From: Chara braunii
Taxonomy: Eukaryota; Streptophyta; Charophyceae; Charales; Characeae
Direction: 5' to 3'
DNA length: 32,158 nucleotides
Assembly: GCA_003427395.1 (NCBI GenBank)
Contig: BFEA01000314.1
Span: 855,188 to 887,345 of the forward strand
Below, piece by piece: positions 19,569-28,896 of the stretch; position 1 is the first letter of the stretch; the number at the start of each line of letters is the position of its first letter. Under the pieces are notes generated by a model. The model made no database searches, was not told where the DNA came from, and saw only the letters and a program-made list of their open reading frames with translations. The position numbers and the translations under genes are program-made.

Positions 19569-19570
<2 letters not shown>

Positions 19571-19602
<32 letters not shown>

Positions 19603-19619
19603 GGGGGGGGGGGGGGGGG
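19571..19619. repeat. poly(G) run
   Basis: Forty-nine bases, all G except one A at 19602. Strong G-quadruplex potential. Length is unreliable in assemblies. Confidence 0.95.
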
Positions 19620-19693
19620 AAGAGAGGAGTGAGGAGGAGGGAAGTCATCGGTATTGACGATTGATGGTGTTTTTGTCGTTTTGTGGGTATCAG

Positions 19694-19851
19694 TTCCTCG
19701 CAACTTCCGGCTCCTTGAGGAGGTGGAGAGAGGTGGAGAGAGGCGAGAAAGGGTTTGATGATGGCAATGTGAGCTATGGAATGGACGACGGCGATGCGGC
19801 GATGACGTCTTCATGTGATCCGAGACGGGGACCATCATCGGTCCAAGTAAT
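19694..19851 (+). pseudogene. UEV1: UEV1/MMS2-type ubiquitin E2 variant exon, broken
   Basis: UEV proteins are catalytically inactive E2 variants that pair with UBC13 to make K63-linked ubiquitin chains in DNA damage tolerance. After a CAG acceptor the frame reads '(V)PRNFRLLEE', then 'VERGEKGFDDGNVSYGMDDG' in the next frame, and finally 'TGTIIGPSN' before a GTACGT donor (19852). The frame changes come from a 10-bp tandem duplication (gtggagagag, about 19712-19731) and an 8-bp one (ggcgatgc, about 19790-19805). A TGA at 19815-19817 sits where related proteins have Arg. The insertions total 18 bp, so splice phase is kept, but stops remain. It is a pseudogene unless these are assembly errors. 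Confidence 0.75.
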
Positions 19852-21032
19852 GTACGTGGCGTTTTGCTCTTCCTGGTCTGTTGCCCCTCTTTCCTCCGAG
19901 CTGTTCTCCCGTTCTCCACGAAATATATATATCCGTGTCTTTTTCCAATCACTACTGTACTGTACATTGCATGGTGCTTATGGCAGCCACCTGTGCGTGT
20001 GAGGATGTGACAAAATGGGTGGCCTGATGGAAGAAGCAACTGCGAAGTATCGGTGAAAAAGAGGGAGGGGTCGGGGGCCGAGTGAAGAAGTAGCTGTGGT
20101 TGACTGGTGGAGGGGTTGAGAGAAGGCGTGGGCAGGGGGGAGGGGTCAGGTGGGGTGGGGTGGGGTGCGGTGGGGTGGGGTGGGAACGGAGACATGATTG
20201 GCGGGGGCGTGTAGGCTGCAATCATGGGGGCAAGGCAGATGGATGATGGAAGCGGCAGCGGTGGGGATCGCTTAGTGAGGGTGTAGTTTTGAAGGGGTTG
20301 GTTGTCTGGTGGGAAGAAGAGAGGAAAAGTGGAAGGAAGGGTATTGTGGTGGCGATTCCGCAGGGGGGTTGGAACGCAGCGAGTGACGTGGGGGTTAGGG
20401 TCTCCTGCTTTTCTGCTGCTTTTTTGTCCAGTTTTCCTTGGGACAATCCGCGAAAGGACTGTTTACAGCTTGGCTAGGGAGAGGTGATGGTGGTGGTGAG
20501 TAGTTGTGAGGGGTTGGGAATAAGGGGAGAGGGAGGAGAGGATGGAGGAGCGCAGTCGAAGGAATGGAGGACGAGAAGAAGCTTGTCTGTTGGCGTCTGT
20601 GCATCACGTTTCTTTCATGCGGTTCTTAACTCTGCTCTCTCTCTCTCTCTGCCGCTCTCCCTTCCCCTTTTCTCACTGCTTCTCTTTCCCAGTCTTCATG
20701 TTCCCGTCTCCCCCTCTCTCCCCCTCTGTTTCCCCCTCTCCCTTTTTCCCCTCTTTCTTGCTTCGTCGTGCCCTCCCCCTCCCTCTTTCCCTCTTTCTCT
20801 CCGCTCCTCTCTCTCTGTCTCTTTCCCCTCTGCTCTTTCTTATGTTCTTCCTCTTCTCCTCTATCTCGTTGCTCTTTTCTCTCTCGTGGGTTTTTGTTTG
20901 ATTTACTGCATTGTGAGGGTGATGTTCATCCACTTTGCTTTGGTATTGTGGTGGCTTGCATATATACGTACGTGAGTGAGTGCACTCTTATGGCCCTCGT
21001 TCGGTCACTGACTATTTGCAATGGTTTTGCAG
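19852..21032 (+). other. UEV intron, 1181 bp
   Basis: This lies between the GTACGT donor at 19852 and the TTTTGCAG acceptor ending at 21032. It is rich in G on the left and pyrimidines on the right (about 20630-20890). Long Pro-, Ser- or Arg-rich frames on both strands are low-complexity artefacts. Confidence 0.65.
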
Positions 21033-21158
21033 ACAGTTCACGACGGTTGCATTTACGCTGTGAAGCTCAATTGCGACAAGGACTATCCAGACAAGCCGCC
21101 AGCTGTCAGGTTTGAATCGCGGATCAATATGGCGTGTGTCAATCAGGAAAGCGGCGTG
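21033..21158 (+). CDS. UEV1: UEV1/MMS2-type ubiquitin E2 variant, internal exon
   Basis: A 126-bp exon (42 codons, phase 0) follows the TTTTGCAG acceptor and precedes a GTATGT donor at 21159. It reads from '[19 protein letters not shown]' through 'KPPAVRF' to '[12 protein letters not shown]', the core of the UEV fold right after the 'GTIIGP.N' end of the previous exon. There is no active-site Cys, as expected for UEV. This exon is undamaged, unlike its upstream partner. The last exon (normally '..NW...YTMEDIL..LKKEM') was not found anywhere to 32158. The following intron is either longer than 11 kb, or the locus is truncated. Confidence 0.85.
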
Positions 21159-21551
21159 GTATGTTGTACTCGATGCGCCCGGTTGCTTTTTGTCGCTTTG
21201 TGCGGCTTGCCGTTTTGGGTAGGTCGTTGCCTGGCAAGAGGGGTTTAAGGGGAGTCCAGAGGTACGGGGGAAGGGTCCTGTTGGTGTCACGACAAGAGGA
21301 CTGGTTGGCTGAGCGGTCAGGGGAGAGCTTAGAGGTTTGGGTGCCCATCGGTCCGTCGGTGTGCGGCATCCACACCTTCCTTTTTGGGCAGATGGTCGGG
21401 AGAAAGGGGTTTGTTCTTGTGTTGAATGGGCGAGGGGTCGCTGTGCAGCGCGGTAAGGTGCAGCGGTTGCTGGGCGGAACTGTATCTTTTCTGTAAGTGT
21501 GGTTAAGGTGGTGCATTGGTTAGGACAAAAAATTGGAAAGCGTGGGCCAAA
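21159..21551 (+). promoter_or_regulatory. 393-bp region between UEV exon and MGD start
   Basis: This stretch must hold the MGD 5' leader and perhaps its promoter if the gene is autonomous. I see no clear TATA box. A GTAAGT-like donor word at 21493 could mark a 5'-UTR intron, but this is unproven. It is G-rich, with no long repeat. Confidence 0.3.
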
Positions 21552-23528
21552 ATGGCGACGTCGGGATATGCCAATCGGCAGCAGCAGCTGCAGGTGGCAA
21601 GCTGGCGGCCGCCTCATGAGCACGTGGCCGCTCTGTCTCTCTCCTTCTCACGCAAAGCCCCGCTCTTGCACTCCGTAACCTCCTCCGCGCCATTTCATGC
21701 AACCCCGTCATCGCGCGCAGTGGACAGTGATGTGGCATTTTCAGCTAACGACGGAATTTGCACGGGAGAATCTCAAACTCATTTCCAGGTTTCGGTGCGC
21801 GCACCATCGTCATTTCGCCCCGCTTCCAGACATGCCGCAATTTTGGCGGCAACAGCCGCTGCTGCGGGATCGTCAACAACCCCCAGCAGCCTCAACGACA
21901 TTCCCGCAGCATCCGAAAGAGGAGTAGGAGTCGTAGAAGGAGGAGGCAGTCGGCCTTGCGTGGGGCTTTCACCGGGGATCAGTGCTGTCGTCCGTCTTGC
22001 CTCGAAGCATCATAATAAAACGGACTCATCAAGGAGGCAGAAGAAGCAGCAATGTCGACAACAGCAGGCATGGAGCAGCACGGCACCTATCGCTGCGGTC
22101 GTGGGCCGATTGAACTTGGCAGGGGTTGGAGGAGAGGGGGGGGCAGTACCGCCGTCCATTGCCGACCTGATGACGGCGGTGCTGCGGCGCAACTCCGCCG
22201 TCCCTCCATTGGCATGTTCCTCGCTGAGTGCTCTGGGGGGGAACCATTCCCCGAGCTTGGAGCCGACAAATGGAGGAGGTGGTGGGGGGGGAGGGGGAGG
22301 AGGAGATGATGGCACCGGAATGTGCGGCGCAAATCGCCGACAGAAGCGAGTTCTTATTCTGATGAGCGACACGGGCGGCGGGCACCGCGCAAGCGCTGAG
22401 GCTTTGAAATCCGTCTTCGAGCTCGAGTACGGCGACATGTACAAGGTGTTCGTCATTGACCTGTGGAAAGATCACACGCCTTGGCCTTTCAATCAGCTCC
22501 CCAAGAGTTACAGCTTCCTGGTGAAGAATGAGTACCTGTGGAAGTTCGCCTTCCACGCCTCTGCCCCCCGTCTAGTGCACGAATTTAACTTCACGACGAC
22601 CGGCACCTTTATTGCGCGCGAGATGGCCAAGGCTTTCACCAAGTACCAGCCAGACGTCATTGTCAGCGTGCACCCGTTGATGCAGCACGTGCCTCTGCGA
22701 ATCCTACGCTCGAGGGGCCTGCTCGGCCGCATTCCTTTCACCACTGTCATCACTGATTTGAACAGCTGTCATCCGACCTGGTTCCACAAGCATGTCACCT
22801 TGTGTTTTGCGCCCAATCAGGAGGTTAGTGATCGTGCGTTGAAAGCGGGATTGAATCCGTCGCAGATCCGGGTGCACGGGCTGCCCATTCGCCCAGACTT
22901 CGCAATGGCTGTCAAGCCAAAGAACATCCTGAGGCAGGAACTCGGAATGGACCTGGATCTAAAAGCAGTCCTTCTGGTGGGCGGGGGGGAGGGAATGGGA
23001 CCAGTGGAAGCGACTGCGCGGGCGCTGGCGCAGGAGCTCGCTGCGCTCGAGGAGAACGGCCGCCCGCGGGGTCAGCTAATTATCGTTTGTGGAAGGAACC
23101 GCAGTCTCGCCACATCTCTCGAGTCCGTTCATTGGCCGATTCCCGTCCAGGTGAAGGGATTCGTCACCAACATGTCTGATTGGATGGGCGCCTGCGATTG
23201 CATAATCACCAAGGCTGGACCTGGCACCATTGCCGAGTCCCTAATTAGGGGACTACCGATGATACTTAACGATTTTATAGCTGGGCAGGAGGCGGGGAAC
23301 ATTCCCTTCGTGGTGGACAACGGGGCCGGGAAATTCATCAAGGACCCAAGAGAAATCGGGAAGACAGTGAGGGAATGGTTCGGTCCGCGGATCGACGAAT
23401 TCAAATCGATGGCACAGAATTGCTTGAAGATGGCCAGACCTAAGGCTGTGTTCGAGATTGTGAGAGATATCCATCTCCTGGCTCAACAACGAACTTACGT
23501 TGAGCAACCCCAATTCGCTGTTGCATAA
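21552..23528 (+). CDS. MGD1: monogalactosyldiacylglycerol synthase, plastid
   Basis: This enzyme transfers galactose from UDP-Gal to diacylglycerol (EC 2.4.1.46, GT28), making MGDG, the main thylakoid lipid, at the plastid envelope. I start at the ATG with context 'aaaATGG'; the frame extends 12 codons upstream without ATG. The product is 658 residues. Residues 1 to about 120 are Ser/Ala/Arg-rich, as in transit peptides, and a Gly run precedes the core. Core motifs in order are '[14 protein letters not shown]' (from about 272), '[12 protein letters not shown]', '[12 protein letters not shown]', '[16 protein letters not shown]', 'LIIVCGRNR' and '[17 protein letters not shown]'. The extension before the core (about 264 residues) is longer than in angiosperm enzymes. 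There is no intron, which is unusual for MGD genes. Stop TAA at 23526. Confidence 0.95.
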   Translation: MATSGYANRQQQLQVASWRPPHEHVAALSLSFSRKAPLLHSVTSSAPFHATPSSRAVDSDVAFSANDGICTGESQTHFQVSVRAPSSFRPASRHAAILAATAAAAGSSTTPSSLNDIPAASERGVGVVEGGGSRPCVGLSPGISAVVRLASKHHNKTDSSRRQKKQQCRQQQAWSSTAPIAAVVGRLNLAGVGGEGGAVPPSIADLMTAVLRRNSAVPPLACSSLSALGGNHSPSLEPTNGGGGGGGGGGGDDGTGMCGANRRQKRVLILMSDTGGGHRASAEALKSVFELEYGDMYKVFVIDLWKDHTPWPFNQLPKSYSFLVKNEYLWKFAFHASAPRLVHEFNFTTTGTFIAREMAKAFTKYQPDVIVSVHPLMQHVPLRILRSRGLLGRIPFTTVITDLNSCHPTWFHKHVTLCFAPNQEVSDRALKAGLNPSQIRVHGLPIRPDFAMAVKPKNILRQELGMDLDLKAVLLVGGGEGMGPVEATARALAQELAALEENGRPRGQLIIVCGRNRSLATSLESVHWPIPVQVKGFVTNMSDWMGACDCIITKAGPGTIAESLIRGLPMILNDFIAGQEAGNIPFVVDNGAGKFIKDPREIGKTVREWFGPRIDEFKSMAQNCLKMARPKAVFEIVRDIHLLAQQRTYVEQPQFAVA

Positions 23529-23591
23529 TTACTTACCGTCATCATCTTGCTGTCACGTTCTTTCCCTCGCTCCTTCCCTCTTTGCTCCCTC

Positions 23592-23681
<90 letters not shown>

Positions 23682-24567
23682 TTGGCTTTTTATCTTTTGT
23701 TGTTGTCCGCTGAAAAGGGTTTCTGCTCACAGGCGGCCGGTTTGGTAGATGAACCGGATGACAGGAGAGTAGAAGAGGTCTGCGCGTCCGCTGATTTTTT
23801 TTTTTCCAGCTTTTTTTACTGTTTAGGTGTTGACTTGGCTTCCCCTGCATTGCATTGCATTGCATTTCTTTGCTCAATCAATGGCTGAGTGGGGTCGGTC
23901 GGCCAAATCTGGGACGAGATTGTGCGCTCCCAGGTTTCACGTGCAGTACTGCGTTCGCTCTTCCATCATTCCATTCTTAGCATATTATGCTAATGTTATC
24001 TTCGGACAAGAGCTTGAGGGGAGGTATAAGTGCAGGGGGCAAGATATAGATCAAAAGACGCCCACATTGCGGAAGTTGGAGGGTTCGGACCCGTGTGGGA
24101 CCGATTGGTCCTTGCTGCCACGATTTGCAGGTTGTTAGTAATCTCTCCATGCATTAGTAGGTTATAAACTGCAATGGAGTGTGGCACTACAGGAGAGAGG
24201 AGGAAAGAGAGGAGGAGGAGGAGGAGAGATCTGCTCACGGGAGTGGTGTAGTCGGGTAGGACACGCTTGGGACCTTGTGGTTCGTGCACATATTCCATAT
24301 TTGGTCATGTGTTCGTTCCATGTGTTCAACGTCCAGTGTCCAGCCGATAATGTGTTTGTTTCATGTGGTCCCCACAAAGCTTCCAGTCGGTAATGTGTTC
24401 TCTCCAGCATTCCATCAACTTGTTCACCTCTGAGAAGAAAGCAAGAGGAAAGGGCAGGAGATGAGAGGAAAGGAGGAAGAGGAGAGGGTAGGAGAGATTA
24501 GGAGAGGAGAGGAGAGGAGAGGAGTATCAATGCGATTATCCTGTTGTGCTTTGGCGGACAGATTACA
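23529..24567. other. MGD 3' flank, no further gene recognised
   Basis: No poly(A) signal is obvious before the CT microsatellite, and no poly(A) tract follows the stop. Four GCATT units lie at 23847-23868 and a TTAGCATA/TATGCTAA palindrome at 23977-23993. Confidence 0.5.
23593..23672. repeat. (CT)n microsatellite
   Basis: About 40 CT units with one TT interruption, only 65 bp after the MGD stop codon, so probably within its 3' UTR. Confidence 0.96.
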
Positions 24568-24730
24568 GCCTCCCTGCTCCCCCCGTGGCCCCGCTAAGGA
24601 CTTGGAGGCGTTGAGGTGTGGGTCCCTCGACAAGTGTCACAATCTTGAGGAGGTTTTCGCTGGCGACCACCCTTTCTATATCCCGTGGGAGGAGTGGGAT
24701 GGATTCACTTGCACTGATCCGGAGGTGTAG
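24568..24730 (+). other. possible 3'-terminal coding exon of unknown gene
   Basis: A TTACAG acceptor-like site ends at 24567. The open frame continues to TAG at 24728-24730, and AATAAA follows 6 bp later. The peptide end ('GDHPFYIPWEEWDGFTCTDP') is not low-complexity and has aromatic residues. I recognise no family, and it does not match the missing UEV end. It may be chance; support is only contextual. Confidence 0.25.
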
Positions 24731-24736
24731 CAGGCA

Positions 24737-24742
24737 AATAAA
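24737..24742 (+). promoter_or_regulatory. AATAAA polyadenylation-type signal
   Basis: The hexamer lies just after the stop of the possible terminal exon. Confidence 0.3.
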
Positions 24743-25727
24743 GGGCACATAAAGTACATACATAGTGGGGGTGGGGGGTGTCTGCGTAGACAACTTATGT
24801 AGAATGCGAAGGGGCGTGTGTGATTCGCGTGGCAATTTTGCTTGAGCTCCTCCTTGTAAAATTCTTGACAAGCTTTTCAGTGGTGGTGGTGATGGTGGTT
24901 ATGGGAGATGGTTGGGCATGATGGGGAGGGATCGAGGGGGACCTGTTCAATGGACGGACAAGTGGTCGGCCGTCCGGAGCTAGCTGAAAGATGAGATGGG
25001 GGGAGTTATTCCCCTTTTCATTTTCCTGATCCTCCTTTCCTCTCACCTTCTTGGAAAATAAGTTTTTCAGCGTCTGGGTTGACAAGAGGCATCATAGCAA
25101 GCGAAGGCGAGGGCGGTTTGGTTTTCACATCACTTTATTTCAGGGTTATTTTGAAAGGTAGGTCACACCGCAGCCGTACGTTAATCTGCGGCCGCAATAA
25201 AGAACATTTGTAAATTCTGCCGCTGCTCCGACTGTGAAACCCTGGCCTCTGGTTAAGAGAGCAGAAGGGAGTTTTGCCATGGACTCATTGGCATGAGAGA
25301 AGAGGGGGCGGGGGGGGGAAGGGGTAGAAGGAGGAAGAGGGTGGAAAGGGATCTTCGTCAAACAAGCGTATTGGTGGTCGTTTGGCGAGGGGGGAGGGGG
25401 GAGGGGGGGGATAGGGGTAATGGCTCCTTTCTCCATCCCTCATGCTGCTATCTAGTTCCTTTGAGCTCTTTTCGGGGTACCTGCTGCCTGCCGACTGGTG
25501 GTGGGCTCGTGATCGACTGACGGACGAGTCTGAAAGGGAATAAAAGGGGAGGTGGGCTAGTTTGGCGTTGAGAAATCTTGCTTTGCGTTATGGTTATTAT
25601 TACTAGTGTTGTTATTTATGGGTTGAGTGGAGTTTCTGGAGACCGGGAAGGCGCACAACGGTGCTGTAGCGCTTCCACTGGCCTGCCTGTAGATCAGTGC
25701 TGTGGGATGCAGGGGTGGTGGGGGGGT

Positions 25728-25730
<3 letters not shown>
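24743..25730. other. no recognised gene
   Basis: G-rich sequence with GGT/GGA runs (24880-24910, 25295-25420). Frames are short and low-complexity. Confidence 0.5.

Positions 25731-25809
<79 letters not shown>
25731..25809. repeat. (GA)n microsatellite
   Basis: About 39 GA units. Confidence 0.97.
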
Positions 25810-25812
<3 letters not shown>

Positions 25813-25912
25813 CGGCATTGGTTCATTTGTGATTGGCTACGTCAAACGATTGCGTACCACGAAGTTATTCTGTAGTTTGTTCTCCTGCAGAAAGGACGAC
25901 CAACAGAACTTG

Positions 25913-25990
25913 GACCATTTCTCGGATTCGTGTGTCTCGTCTTTGCGCAGGGACCATGCTCTAATCCTCTGTGTGTTGTTCTAGTTTTAA
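25913..25990 (-). pseudogene. U6 snRNA-like, diverged copy
   Basis: The minus strand retains the U6 core around AGCATGG.CCCTGCGCAA and a 3' end GAGAAATGGTCCAAG very close to authentic U6. Many substitutions lie between these, and the 5' half is barely recognisable. It is the most diverged of three copies spaced 271-277 bp apart. Confidence 0.75.
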
Positions 25991-26136
25991 ACAGCTTTCG
26001 ATCATATGCATATCAAAGGAAGCCAAAAAAAAGAAAGTAAAAAGAAGCATTGTTAAAGAAAGACTGCATTCCTTTCCCCCGCCTCGTATCCTGCATCATA
26101 TTTTCGTCTCTGGCTCCCTGTTGGTACAAGTCAGTC

Positions 26137-26261
26137 TTTTTTTTTTTTTTTTTTTTTTTTTCCATTTGGATCATTTCTTGATTTATGCGTGTCATCCTTG
26201 TGCAGGGGCCATGCCAGTCTTGCTCTGTACCATTCCAATTTTAGCTGATGTCCCGAAGGAC
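26137..26261 (-). pseudogene. U6 snRNA copy, near full length, with A tract
   Basis: Minus-strand U6 runs from 26261 (GTCCTTCGGGACATC hairpin intact) to 26162, followed by 24 A's to 26137. The ACAGAGA box reads ACAGAGCA and the AGC triad reads GGC, two changes at catalytic, splice-site-contacting positions. No plant-type USE or TATA element is visible upstream. Most likely a pseudogene. Confidence 0.88.
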
Positions 26262-26444
26262 GAGTCAGTCTTGCTGATGATAAAAAAAAGTGAAAAAAAC
26301 TTTCAAAAAAGCATTGAAAAAGAAACACTGGTCTCCTTTCCCAACGTCTCGTATCCTGCATCATATTTCTGTCTCTGGGTCCCGGCTGGTACGAGTCAGT
26401 TTTTCAGACTTTTTCTTTCTTTTTTTTCGGTTTTTTTGGGGGGG

Positions 26445-26538
26445 GATCATTTCTCGATTTATGTGTGTGTCATCCTTGTGCAGGGGCCATGCTAGTCTTC
26501 TCTGTATCATTCCAATTTTAGCAGATGTCCGGAAGGAT
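26445..26538 (-). pseudogene. U6 snRNA copy, core intact, ends altered
   Basis: Minus-strand U6 runs from about 26538 to 26445. ACAGAGA and the AGC triad are intact, and the CCCCTGCACAAGGATGACAC region is preserved apart from one change. The 5' hairpin is damaged (ATCCTTCCGGAC), a 2-base AC insertion follows GACAC, and the 3' end changes to poly-C and A-rich sequence after GAAATGATCC. No U6-type promoter elements seen. Confidence 0.88.
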
Positions 26539-26829
26539 GGCTCAGTCTTTCTGATGATAAAAAAAGTAAAAAAAAAGCATTGAAAAAGAAAGACTGCTTT
26601 CCTTTCCTCCTGCCTCGTATCCTGCCTCATATTTCCGTCTCTGGCTCCTTGCTGGTATGTGTCAATCTTTCTGTTGACCTGTCAGTAAAACCCTCTCATT
26701 AAAGGACAAACAAACCCTCGTTTGTCACAGCCGTAGTAGGTGTATGCAGTGAGGCACAGCCTGGTGTTCATGGGAAGAAGTCGAGTGCAGGAATAACGCA
26801 GCAGCAGTACGCAGACGAGCAGATGAACG

Positions 26830-26883
26830 GTGTGCACTTGTAATCGTTGATAAACAGGTCATGAGTTCGAATCCTAGCGGGAT
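26830..26883 (+). other. tRNA-Thr-like 3' fragment or SINE head
   Basis: CACTTGTAATC resembles a tRNA-Thr(UGU) anticodon arm. GGTCATGAGTTCGAATCCTAG then carries a perfect B box GTTCGAATCC and is followed by AGCGGG. An insertion separates the two arms and no clear A box or acceptor stem was found. It is a decayed tRNA or a SINE fragment. Confidence 0.4.
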
Positions 26884-27092
26884 AAAATGGATACCATGAT
26901 CTTAGGGATCACGTTAGCAAAACTGTCTCACCACAGGCGTATATGCAGTGCAGAAAAGCCACACGTATGTAGAGTCTAATGCACGACTGACAGCGGTTTA
27001 GAGGAGTGGAAAGGAGGGAGAGAAATACCCCGTTTATTATGCTTGCAAGGACCAGCGGACTAGATCGGCGAGTATGCACTTGAGTACAATGA

Positions 27093-27225
27093 GTAGGTCT
27101 TTTTTTCCTTTTTGTGTTTTTTTTTTTTTTTTATGGAGCAGGGATCATATATTAAACTGATCAGAACAGATACTACGCTTGATCTTAGCGAAAAGGCTGA
27201 GAAAAGTATTGCTTGGGTAGGTCTT
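27093..27225 (-). pseudogene. U2 snRNA retropseudogene, 3'-truncated, 9-bp TSD
   Basis: The minus strand from about 27209 matches the U2 5' end: ATACTTTTCTCAGCC, then CTAAGATCAAG, the branch-point-pairing GTAGTATCTG and CAGTTTAATAT. It stops near 27133, after about 77 of roughly 190 bases, and continues as an A-rich tail. GTAGGTCTT flanks both sides (27093-27101 and 27217-27225) and is perfect. The branch-site recognition sequence is intact, but the Sm site and 3' hairpins are missing, so it is not functional. The structure indicates LINE-type retroposition. Confidence 0.93.
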
Positions 27226-27336
27226 GCAGGCATGCTACGCCGCATTGCCGATTATCCAGACGCTTATGTCGGATGGAATGCACTGAGTAGTTTTGGTTCT
27301 TTATCTGCAGGGTCCTAAAGTAAATGGGAGGAGGAT

Positions 27337-27880
27337 GTGGGTCGGGGACCTAATTTGCGGAGAAGGGGATGGGCAGCACGGATTGGGAGGGGGCTAATCA
27401 GGATCTGGGATCGAGAGGAGGAGGAGGTCGTAATGGAAGCCAATCAGGGTGAAGATGGAAGGGGGCCAATTAGGATGTGGGATCGCGAGGAGGAGGTCGT
27501 AATGCCAGCCAATCAGGGTGAGGATGTAGAGGAGCTTATGAAGTGCAGGGGAAAGAAGGCCAAGGCAACAGGGTACGGACTGCAGGTCGTGTAGGGGGAT
27601 CCGCACAAGGTGACGAAGAAGAGATTGCAAGGCAGGAAGAGGATCTCGGAGCGGAGGGGAGGGAGCAGGTAAGGAAAGGAGAGAAGAGGATGATGACGAA
27701 GGGCCTCAATCAGAGAAGGGATACGGTTTGTCGATATGTAGGTGATGGAGAGAGAGCAACGAATCGAGAAAGATCAACGGACACAGGAAAAGAGGAAAAA
27801 ACATACCAGATCCACAGAGGCCACATCGAGTATTGGAGGCGCAAGAGCTCGAAGAGCGATCCTAACTGAGGAGAAAAAGG
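27337..27880 (+). other. A/G-rich Glu-rich open frame with 73-bp internal repeat
   Basis: The frame 27337-27594 contains a tandem peptide of about 23 residues. 'IRIWDREEEEVVMEANQGED' is followed by a copy reading 'IRMWDREEEVVMPANQGED', encoded by repeats at about 27389-27461 and 27462-27533. A second frame continues in Glu/Arg-rich sequence up to a strong GAGCAG/GTAAGG donor-like site at 27663-27674. It could be part of an exon of an acidic, repeat-containing protein or just purine-rich DNA. Family unknown. Confidence 0.3.
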
Positions 27881-28060
27881 CGTGGAGAAAGACGGGAGGA
27901 GAGAGGTGACAGACACAGGACAAGGAGAGAAGCAGATGTGGGAAAGCGGATTTCTGGGGGGGAAGATCAGGAGGGGGGATGGAGGGCACAAGTCATAAGA
28001 TGAGATCGAACTGCCGGAAGGGAGGCAATGGAGAAGGAAGAAAGCAAAAAAATTGTGCGG

Positions 28061-28062
<2 letters not shown>

Positions 28063-28149
<87 letters not shown>
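28063..28149. repeat. (GA)n microsatellite
   Basis: About 43 GA units, among the longest GA runs in the window. Confidence 0.97.
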
Positions 28150-28155
<6 letters not shown>

Positions 28156-28570
28156 ATTTGGCAACTGGATGGTCAAGTGCAGCCCCAGCACCGGAGATGG
28201 CCACATCTAGGTAGGTGCATTCTGACCGGGCTTTGCTTTGCGCTTTCCAAACAGAGCGGGTTGTTTATGCACTTTTTCCTGTCTAGGTAATCATTTTCCA
28301 AACGACGAATTTCGGATCGATCTTGTAATCCAAGGTGACAATGGAAAAACACTGCTCAATATTCGTGTTGCTATGAACGGGACTGCAAACACCGTGTGGG
28401 TATTGGGGCCTCGCTGCACTGCTCAACATTGCATATTTCATATTTATCTGGACTGTCATTTGACCAAATATAGTCGGACTGAAATGGCTGCCTCCCCGAC
28501 GTCCAGATCCATTTGGAAAGTTGTGCAGTGGAGAGAGGCCGTTGCTGTCGTGCCAGTGTCTGAGAGAGGG
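28150..28570. other. no recognised gene
   Basis: A 112-codon plus-strand frame (28238-28576) includes 'DEFRIDLVIQGDNGKTLLNI', which is protein-like but unassigned. Confidence 0.35.
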
Positions 28571-28896
28571 TGCTGACTCAGAGAAAATATAATGTGCGAA
28601 TTCGATCGCGCCATTTACTTCTTCTCCCGCTCGCCGAGAGGTACCTGTGACAGCACTGACCCGGATAGCATGCCCGGTCATTAGAGCTGTATTTGGGGCA
28701 ACTTTCAGTCTATATGCAGCCATAACAACCGGGTGTTGACTCAGAGAAAATATAACGTACGAATTCTATCTCACCATTTACTCCGTCTCCCGCTCGCCGA
28801 GAGGTGTCTGTGACAGGTCTGACCCGGATAGCATGGCCGGTTATTAGAGCTGTATTTGGGGCAACTTTCAGTCTATAGGCAGCCATAACAACCGGA
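28571..28896. repeat. tandem duplication, 163-bp unit
   Basis: Copies start at 28571 and 28734 ('tg.tgactcagagaaaatata'). Each includes 'ctcgccgagaggt', a hairpin-like 'gacccggatagcatg.ccggt' and 'ttagagctgtatttggggca', and ends 'gcagccataacaaccgg'. They are roughly 90 percent identical by eye. No coding frame is shared. Confidence 0.92.

Larger units (their letters stand above)
25913..26665 (-). repeat. tandem array of U6-bearing units, about 275 bp
   Basis: U6-like 5' ends fall at about 25990, 26261 and 26538. Between them lies a shared flank, seen on the plus strand as 'gcattgaaaaagaaa..ctg' then 'cctcgtatcctgc.tcatatt' and 'gtctctgg.tcc', at about 26052, 26313 and 26577. The whole unit, not just the RNA, is repeated. 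This implies segmental tandem duplication after an original insertion. The third flank (26577-26665) is not followed by U6. Confidence 0.85.

Noticed and set aside
19458-20225. 255-codon minus-strand Pro/Ser-rich frame
   Set aside because: It runs through the poly(G) tract and GGGGT repeats and lies antisense to the UEV exon. Composition artefact.
21516-21551. Twelve extra codons upstream of the MGD ATG
   Set aside because: They begin with TTG, not ATG. The ATG at 21552 has good context and starts a plausible transit peptide.
21012-21623. 203-codon minus-strand frame
   Set aside because: It is antisense to the UEV exon and the MGD start, with no family signature. Shadow of coding sequence on the other strand.
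22010-22556. Minus-strand frames of 148 and 175 codons
   Set aside because: Antisense shadows of the MGD coding sequence with a poly-Pro/Ser run opposite the poly-Gly codons.
25516-25545. CTGACGGACGAGTC resembling a hammerhead core
   Set aside because: Core spacing is wrong and there is no stem II/GAAA arrangement.
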